Below are positions 57,091 through 64,000 of a stretch of DNA of 64,000 nucleotides, piece after piece. Both the position numbers and the translations under genes were made by a program. The stretch's first letter is position 1. Every line of letters starts with the position of its first letter. The notes under the pieces were generated by a model. It ran no database searches and was not told the origin of the DNA. It worked only from the letters and a program-made list of their open reading frames with translations. The stretch is from Amblyornis subalaris (taxonomy: Eukaryota > Chordata > Aves > Passeriformes > Ptilonorhynchidae), in contig JACAXG010000206.1 in assembly GCA_018881555.1 (NCBI GenBank), forward strand, positions 69,155 through 133,154. Reading direction: 5' to 3'.

Positions 57091-59382
57091 TGACCCAGAA
57101 CCAGCACAGGCCAGTGACCCATCTTTTTCCTGACACACCATGGGAAGTGCTGCTCCCATGGAAAAATCAGCTCTGGAATTAGCGCATCTCCACCCCTTCC
57201 TTTACCTACTGCCTGCCCCACTGACTGCAATGGCATGGAACCAGTCTGGGAGCATTCCTACACTCTGCTAACAGCATCTAGGATGAGAAGGCTCTGGATG
57301 AGGGGGAGATGAAGCAGCACCATTCTGCAGCTCTCTCCAGGAAGTCACACCAATACATAAGGAGTCATTTCTGGCATGAAATCCCAGCCTCTTGCAGTTC
57401 TTCTGAGGACTTTTGCCAGGAGTGGATGTACAAGGAAGCAGGCTCCAGGACAAGGAAAGTTCAGTTTGGCTTTCATCTCACAGCAGCAGTTCTCCCTGCA
57501 GACTAATCCCAGAGACCAGCACTGACCAGAGGCTCAGCTTCAAGCTCCACAGCACTTGGTACAAGGCTCTGAGCTACCTGGCAGAGCTCTGAGACAGCTT
57601 AATATGAAAGTCAACAGCAATCCTGGGGTCCCCCTCCAGAAGAGCCATTCCCACCTCATGCCAGCATCTCGGCTTCTCCACTGCCTGGGCTGGCTCAGAG
57701 ACAGCAGCCCATGTCTGCAGCAGCTCAGAGTGACTAAAAACAAAGCCTCTAGGGCCACAGGCTCTTGCCACAGCAGGGGGACATCCTTGGCATGGCTGTG
57801 AGGAGCAGCAAGCTGACATACCCTCAACAGGAGCAGGCATGGCAGCACAGCTGTAAAAGCCTTCCTGTGCTGCAGCACAAACCAAATCCCTTTTGGAAGG
57901 GCTCAAGAGGAAAACTCATCAGGGAACATTAATTGAATGTCTTAGATTCAGATAAAGATATTAAGTGGTCATCAAAATCAGATTTAGCAAGCGTAAAAGA
58001 CTGAGCTTCAGTCCTCAAGGGCATGTGATAATTATTCACAGGCCTGCTCCAGTTTCACCCAAAAAAATCTGCATATTATGTTGATCAAGAGACAGCTAAA
58101 GAGATGCACCTGCTGCCAGAGGCACCAGCAGCAGTTTGGATCCCTGGAAGCAGCTGGGCATAGGTCATCCACGGGGTCTGCCCCAAATTTCCAGGCACTG
58201 GCTTCATGTCAGGCAGCTCATTTTTACTCCAGACCCATTTCAGTCTCATCCAAAATGCTCCCAACTCTGAGGAGCATGAGGAGGAAAACCATCCCCAGCC
58301 CTCTGCAGGGCACAACACCCATCTCCCCAGCCATGACCACCTGAGCTAGTACCTCTGGAGAGCTGGGGCAGGGAGCCAGGCCTCCAGGAAAAATCCTCAC
58401 CCTGTATGGGCTCATTCCCAGTCCTTGTACCCAGACGGAAGCCAAGCACCCACAGCGGAACAGAGCAAGGACAAGGCTCATCCAGCTCAGCCCACGCTGC
58501 CATCCTGCACCCAGGGATTGCAGCAAGGCCCCCTGTGACCCTACACCCTCGGCAAGGCTCCTGGAGGTGTTTCAAGGCACAGCCCTGACCCTCCAGATGC
58601 AATCAGGGGGGTGCAGAGCTCCCCACTTTCTCACACTCAGCCAAGCATCAATTTGCAGCCATCCTAAAAGAACAGGCACTAAGCTCCCACCCCATTCTCA
58701 CCCACATCTCCACTGGACAGTGAAGGCATCCTCAGCACTCCCCCCAAGCCCCCCATTCCTGCATCCAGCTCTCAAGCCTGGGGACCAGGCTGTTCAGCCT
58801 TCCCCCTCTCCTTTATTACCCCCTTCTGCTCTTCAGTGCTCCACAGCCCATCCTCTACCCCCAACCAACTCCCACAGCACCTTCACCCCGTTCCCTACCC
58901 ACCCCCAACAGGATCTCCTACAGGCAAATCCCTTCCACCCACCTCCTTTTATAGGGGAGGAAGATCCTCCCCCCAAATAGCACGGGAGCTCCTCAGTTGG
59001 CTGCTGGGGGAGGAACGGGCGGGTATCAGGTGCTGGCCTCTCTCACCCCACCAGTCGTACCGGTCTCTGGGAGCTGGTTGGGCTGGGCGGGAAGCTGGGC
59101 ACCCTGGGAGGGTGATTGGGTGCTTAAAGGGCGGCTGTTCCCCTGCAGAGGGTGGAGGTGGATGAGCACAGCCCTTGCTGGCAACGTGATTTCAGCTTGA
59201 GGGTGTTGTCTCCGAGTTCAGCTGGAAACATTTAAGCTGAACAACAGCCCACTAAGTAAAATTTAGTGAGAAGAGGGAAGTCATGATGGTTTTTATGTGC
59301 CCCCAAGGGCTTTTCCCCTCTCTGCTGTGTTAGAGGTGTTACCAGAACTGGGTGCTTTTCCTCCTTTGTATTAAGGTTATAG
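57091..59382. other. NEIL2 upstream region
   Basis: No coding exon recognised. It should contain the NEIL2 leader exon and promoter. The only promoter-like stretch I see is 58985-59165, with GGGCGGG-type GC boxes (59019, 59085) and a GATTGG inverted CCAAT near 59113, but CpG density is modest and no donor could be assigned. Confidence 0.35.
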
Positions 59383-59510
59383 ACACAGAATGGTTTGGGT
59401 TGGAAGGACCTTAAAGCTCATCCAGTTCCACCCCCTGCCATGGGCAGGGACACCTTCCCAGTATCCCAGATTGCTCCAAGCCCTGTCTAACCTGGCCTTG
59501 AGTTGCTCCA
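59383..59510 (-). mobile_element. CR1 LINE 3' fragment
   Basis: CACAGAATGGTTTGGGTTGG, CTTAAAGCTCATCCAGTTCC and CCCAGATTGCTCCAAGCCC. It abuts the duplicated segment at 59518. Confidence 0.9.
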
Positions 59511-59734
59511 TTGCCGGGTCTGTCACCTCAAGTTTGTCATCCTGTGTTGGCCGTCCCAAATCCTACATATGGGAAAGGATTCTGTGTGGCTCCAGGGCTT
59601 GGAGATGACATTCAGTCTCTTGCACCAACTCATTGCTTGGGAATCCCCACATCTAGGCAATTAATTTACCAAAGATTTTGCCTCCCATTAGTAACCTAAC
59701 ATTTATTATAGAAGACATTTATATAGGACAAGGA

Positions 59735-59985
59735 GTAATGGGTACAAGTTGAAAGAGGGGAAATTTAGGTGAGATATTAGGAATAAATTATTAACTGTGA
59801 GAGTGGTGAGACACTGGCACAGGTTGCCCAGGGTGGTTGTGGCTGCCCCATCCCTGGAAGTGTCAAAGGCCGGGTTGGATAAGGCCTTGAGCAACCTGGG
59901 ATAGGGGAAGTTGTCCCTGCCCATGGAAGGAGGTTGGACTGGATGACCTTTAAGGTCCCTTCCAACCCCTTAACATTCTATGATT
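59735..59985 (+). mobile_element. CR1 LINE insertion in copy A
   Basis: GGGTACAAGTTGAAAGAGGG, CTGTGAGAGTGGTGAGACAC, CATCCCTGGAAGTGTCAAAG and the 3' end GGTCCCTTCCAACCCC with ATTCTATGATTT. Absent from the matching position of copy B. Confidence 0.92.
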
Positions 59986-59987
59986 TG

Positions 59988-60110
59988 GAAAAACATTTCC
60001 ACCATGAGGGTGGTCAGACACTGGAACAGGAACCCAGAGAGGTGGTAGGATTTCCATCCTTGTAGGTATCCAAAACTTGATTGAAACAGGGCTCTGAAAA
60101 AACTGATCTT
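59988..60110 (+). mobile_element. Older CR1-like piece, copy A
   Basis: CACCATGAGGGTGGTCAGAC, CTGGAACAGGAACCCAGAG and GGATTTCCATCCTTGTAGG resemble a diverged CR1 subfamily. It is shared with 61448-61575, so it predates the duplication. Confidence 0.65.
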
Positions 60111-60175
60111 GTACCTCCTGACTTAAAATTACCCTGGAACTCTTTCATTGTGAGCTCCCTGGGACAGGACCCACT

Positions 60176-61286
60176 GCACCACTTCTTCTCCAAGTGCATT
60201 TCATGTGTTTTCAATATTTCATCATTTACCCCCAGCCTTCTCCAAGAAGCCCATGAGGGTAAACAGAGTCAAGCAGAAACCTTCGGGTTTTATTATCATT
60301 GTTTTATTTCCATTAGTTCTAAAGGTGTAGAAGTTACGTGGATTGGTAGCCATACTACTTCATAATAGATATTTTTTTACATCTTTAAATAATTACAGCT
60401 TGTTCAGTTGGTTGGTTTCCCTCTCCCCCTCACAAATAAGTGTCTGTTTCCATGAGACCTTCCCAGATGACCTGGGAAGCTTCAAACTTTGTACATGGGG
60501 AGAAAAAAAAAAGGGCAAAACAAAACACCACCCCTGACATAGTCACAGCTTCAATGTTACATCGAGAGTTGTTGATTGGTTTTCACGCTCCCTTGCAATA
60601 TTCCTGAGCTCCTCCTGATCGCATCCTCTCCATCCAAGCCCGAAAGATTGCAAGTGATCTGTGGATCTCTTCTGATCAATTTATGAAGAATAACTGAAGT
60701 GAATCAAAATATTGCACTTCCACAAAGAGCAAAGACATTTAGAAATGGTTAAATGACCTTTCTTGGCTCCTCGTCCTGGTTCTCATCTGCCCACCTCCCT
60801 CTGGTGGCCACAGAGCCATGGCCAAGGTCTGGTTTGGCACAACCAAACCTTGTGCTGCAAACCCTTCAGCAGCAAAATGTTCATGATTAGTGATGATCTC
60901 AAAGGGAACAAGTCCCATAAATGCATTTTTATACGTGCTGAAGTGTTTTTGCAGGAGTGGGCCCTTCCCTCCTGCTCCTCAGGGAAGGGATGGTTCTCGG
61001 TCCTGTATTTGTGCAGGACCTGTCATGGACCTCACTGGGTTCTCCAGCAATAATAGCAATAACAAAAGCAATAATTTGCCTTAATGGGTCTGTAATAATT
61101 GTATCTAATTCATTACCAAAGCAGGCTCTAAGTGCCTCCTCCATCAGGGGCAGGAAAGCAGAGCTCAGGTGGAACCTGGAATTTTGTAAGTTGCCCCTCC
61201 TGCTAGAAGGAGCTGAGTATCCTGCAAGTTTAAAGTGCCTGAAAGTGGGGGCACTTTAATCCTCTCATCCTGTGAGTATCCCTTCA
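60176..61286. other. Unique spacer
   Basis: No gene or repeat recognised. 60820-61140 is AT-rich, with homeobox-like TAAT cores (ATTAATTG-like and TAATAATTGTATC strings), and looks less repetitive than its surroundings; it could be a conserved non-coding element. Confidence 0.3.
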
Positions 61287-61632
61287 TCTGTCACTTCTGG
61301 AGTTTGTCATCCTGCGTTGGCCATCCCAGCTCCTACCTGCAAGATGTGGCTCTGAGGGGTTCCTGAGCTTGGAGACAACTTTCAGCCTCCCACAATGGCT
61401 CATTGCTTGGGAATCCCCAAGTCTGAGCACTTAATTTGCCGATGATTCTTGGAAAAACATTTCCACCATGAGGGTGGTCAGACACTGGAACAGGAACCCA
61501 GAGAGGTGGTGGGATTTCCATCCGTGGGAATATTCAAAAGTTGCCTGAACAGGGCCCTGAGAAACCTGATCTTGTCCCTTCTGATTTAAATTACTCTGCA
61601 ATTTGATCGTTACAAGCTCTGAAGAAGGGGAC
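61287..61632. repeat. Duplicated segment, copy B (uninterrupted)
   Basis: Continuous counterpart of copy A, about 1.76 kb away for the left half and 1.46 kb for the right half. It shows the state before the CR1 insertion. Confidence 0.8.
61448..61575 (+). mobile_element. Older CR1-like piece, copy B
   Basis: Counterpart of 59988-60110: same GAGGGTGGTCAGACACTGG and GGGATTTCCATCCGTGGG blocks. Confidence 0.65.
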
Positions 61633-64000
61633 CCATCAATTTTGGTGTGTTTGAGCACCACCTGAAATGATGCTGCTGTATCTGAGGTCAGTCTCTCAGG
61701 ATATCAGCGTTGGCCAGGAGAAGGAAAAAATGCTCCTGGACCAACAGCAGCTCTACAACAGTTTTGGGTGATTGAAAAGAGCCACTGGACCAGGTGTATC
61801 CAAAATTCTACTTCTGGCACAAAAGGGGGGAGAACAGAGCTAACTTCTACCCCCAAAGAGTTGTCCTCTACCCCTAAAGCTGTCTTCACAGCCCTCAGAA
61901 CTTCACTTCTTGAAAGCAGATGCCTTGTTCTGTTACCAGGGACCTGAAAATGCTCCTCACTCTGTTTAGAATTGTTTTTACGGCTTTGAGGAAGGGTAAA
62001 AACCAGTTCATGCATCTCTGCCGTGGTCATTTAGATAACCTGAGGGAGCATAATGCAGACTTAGGTCCTGCCGGAATTTTCCCCTCTGGCATTGCAAGCA
62101 GAGTCCTTTGTGGCATCTCTGAGTGGGTTTTAAGGGCAGGAGAAAAATTCCACCTGGGAATTTGGCTTTGAGGGTAGGAGGAGGAGCACAGCAATAAGGC
62201 AAGGTGGACAGAACCACTGCGAGCCTCCGTAGGGAAAGAGAAATGGGGGGTGGGGTTGGTCTGGACTTCAGCTCCTCTCCAGGAGGTTCCACTCCCTCTT
62301 GGGTTTTCCAGGGTAGTCCTGGATATCTCAAAAGTGTGCATGAGCCAAGTGGCATTTTGTGGTGCAGGCTGGTCTGTTACGGCCAGGAATTCACAGCCAG
62401 ATCCCAGGAGAGCTCAACTGCCATTTGCAAAGGAATTTACTTCAAGGAGGAGTTTGGCCAGAGATCTTCATGCCAATGGAAAAACACCTTTGTGTTTTCA
62501 CCTCAAATTCATATTTTTAGGTGCTATTTCTGCCCTCTTCTCTGCAGCTGAGCGGGTCTGAACAGAATCACAGAATTTCACTTACTTCTATTCATGTTTC
62601 ATGAATGTCTTTCCCTCATCTGTAATTAGCACTAACGAGGCTAAACACTGCATTAGCTCAGCGAGACAGAGTGGAAACCCCATCCAGCCATTCCCATGGC
62701 ACCATTGCCATGGTGGTTTTCTCTAGGGAGTGTGGAGGCTCTGTCACCCCTCCAAAACCCGGCAAATCTGGGATATGGAGAGAGAATGGGGAACGTGGGA
62801 GGCTCCAGTCATGACCAGTCCAGTTGAATCCTTCTCCTTAGAGAACCTTTTATACCATCAGAAGGAAAAGGGAGAGTTCAAACAAAGACAACACAATACC
62901 ATTCTTTTGCTTCAAACCTGTACATGGCTCTCCTCTTCTCCAAGCCATGTGTCTTGGTGTTTGTGTGGAAACACTCCCTGTGGGAATGTTAAACAGAGGA
63001 TGGCACATTTGGGAGGGATGCACAATCCCCCTCAGAAATTTTTCACTTGGTAGTTCTGTACTCGAGTTCTGGATGCAGGGAGGAAAAAGAGAGGAGCTGG
63101 GGAGGCAAGAAGGGTAACAGAGCTTGGGAGCAGACAGAAACAAGAGCGGAGAATCTTGCAGGATGAGGTCTCCCAGAAATTCTCTGTGTGGACAGGCAAA
63201 GCTGTCCTTCCCTGGAGATGTTGATGCAAACATCATGGGAAGCATTGGTGAAGCACTTGGACTGCCCAGGGGAGCTGTGGCATCTGCAGTGCCAGAGTTT
63301 AAGCATGTGCCAGAGACAGAGCAGTCGGGGCTGGGTTAGGCAGGACTGATCCCTTTGGGAAAAGGGAGTGAGTCAGTGAGCTCTTAGCATCTCTTCCAAC
63401 TCCACTTGCCAGGATTCCCTGGTAGCTGAGAGCCTTATGGGCAAGAAAACAGGAGAGTCTTGTGTAATGGAGTTGTGCTTCTCTTGCAGGCAAGTGAGTC
63501 TGTGCACGTGCTTGGTAAAGAAAAAGGCCCCTGCCAACTCCCTTAGGGGCTGAAGCCACTGCTTGTTGCAAAAGGTGAAATCCTAAAGGATTAGATGTGG
63601 GAAATGGTCACGAGCCGGCTGTTAGGGGGAGAGTGGGCACTCACAGTACAGCCAAAAATAAGTGACAGTCAGATTTCATCAGTGGCATCCAAACCAACAT
63701 AAAAATAGGCAAAGTAATTAAATTATCTATCTGAAAAGCAGTGGCACAGCAGCGTTGGAAGAGCATCTTTCACTTGCTGTGCTCTTGGATCATCTCTAAG
63801 CCTGGGTTGTTGCTATCCATCAGGGAAGAGCCCAGCCATTTCCTCCAGGATTTGGCGACCAACGTGGGTCTCATCTACCTGCTTCCAGAAGGTTCCTTCT
63901 TCCAAAATCCCCCTTTGACTTTGGACAGACCTACTCCAGGCTCAGCCAACAACCTTTTGGAAACACAGTCCCGTGATTTGTAGTGATAAATAGGAAAGGA
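61633..64000. other. Unique spacer to the window end
   Basis: No coding exon or CR1 recognised. The stretch 62560-62680 (ATTTCACTTACTTC to GCATTAGCTCAGCG, with a TAATTAGC core) is a second candidate conserved non-coding element. By synteny with human, GATA4 would be expected beyond the right edge. Confidence 0.3.

Larger units (their letters stand above)
59518..60175. repeat. Duplicated segment, copy A (interrupted)
   Basis: 59518-59682 and 59988-60175 match 61287-61447 and 61448-61632 in order and orientation, with moderate divergence. Shared blocks include GTTTGTCATCCTG, CATTGCTTGGGAATCCCCA and AAAAACATTTCCACCATGAG. The 305 bp between (59683-59987), mostly CR1, have no counterpart in copy B. 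Confidence 0.8.

Noticed and set aside
1..64000. CRISPR arrays, bacterial operons, phage or plasmid modules, tRNA or rRNA genes
   Set aside because: The window is vertebrate nuclear DNA. The tandem repeats lack spacer-repeat architecture, and I recognised no tRNA or rRNA sequence by eye.

Overview
This is a window of a bird nuclear genome, probably a songbird. The evidence is a dense scatter of CR1 LINE fragments in both orientations, vertebrate split genes with GT-AG introns, and an avian beta-defensin. The gene order defensin - CTSB - FDFT1 - NEIL2 matches the avian beta-defensin locus and, from general knowledge, human 8p23.1 (DEFB134-136 / CTSB / FDFT1 / NEIL2 / GATA4). The songbird call rests on remembered CR1 subfamily features and is not certain.

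Layout. 1-5 kb: intergenic with CR1 pieces. 5.2-7.3 kb: AvBD13 on the + strand, two coding exons with a TATA box and a polyadenylation signal. 7.3-26.9 kb: gene-poor spacer holding CR1 copies, a poly-G assembly scar with a 4-N gap at 9081, a 31-unit pentanucleotide repeat at 16.6 kb, and a long GGATGGAGGCAGG-type minisatellite (25.0-26.9 kb) broken by one CR1 and by one solo endogenous-retrovirus LTR. 26.9-27.4 kb: a CpG island that is the probable CTSB promoter; it contains eight GTGAGT splice-donor hexamers spaced exactly 10 bp apart. 32.4-39.1 kb: CTSB (+), nine coding exons, 340 aa, intact. 40.2-51.9 kb: FDFT1 (-), eight coding exons, 418 aa, intact; exon 2 lies between two different minisatellites, and the promoter has a sterol-element/NF-Y arrangement. 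53.0-56.7 kb: NEIL2 (-), four coding exons, 325 aa, intact. 57-64 kb: spacer, expected to lead toward GATA4, with CR1 copies and a two-copy duplicated segment in which only one copy carries a CR1 insertion.

The genes are neighbours by ancient synteny and not by pathway: an antimicrobial peptide, a lysosomal cysteine protease, the first committed enzyme of sterol synthesis, and a base-excision-repair glycosylase. CTSB and FDFT1 converge (3' ends about 1.05 kb apart, with a CR1 between). NEIL2 and FDFT1 are in tandem on the minus strand. All exon joins were built by hand from splice sites and reading phase; they close in frame and give totals close to the known family lengths. I found no previously undescribed system. 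The most unusual items are the donor-site array at the CTSB island, the triplet-periodic repeat in FDFT1 intron 1, and the filled/empty duplication at 59.5-61.6 kb.
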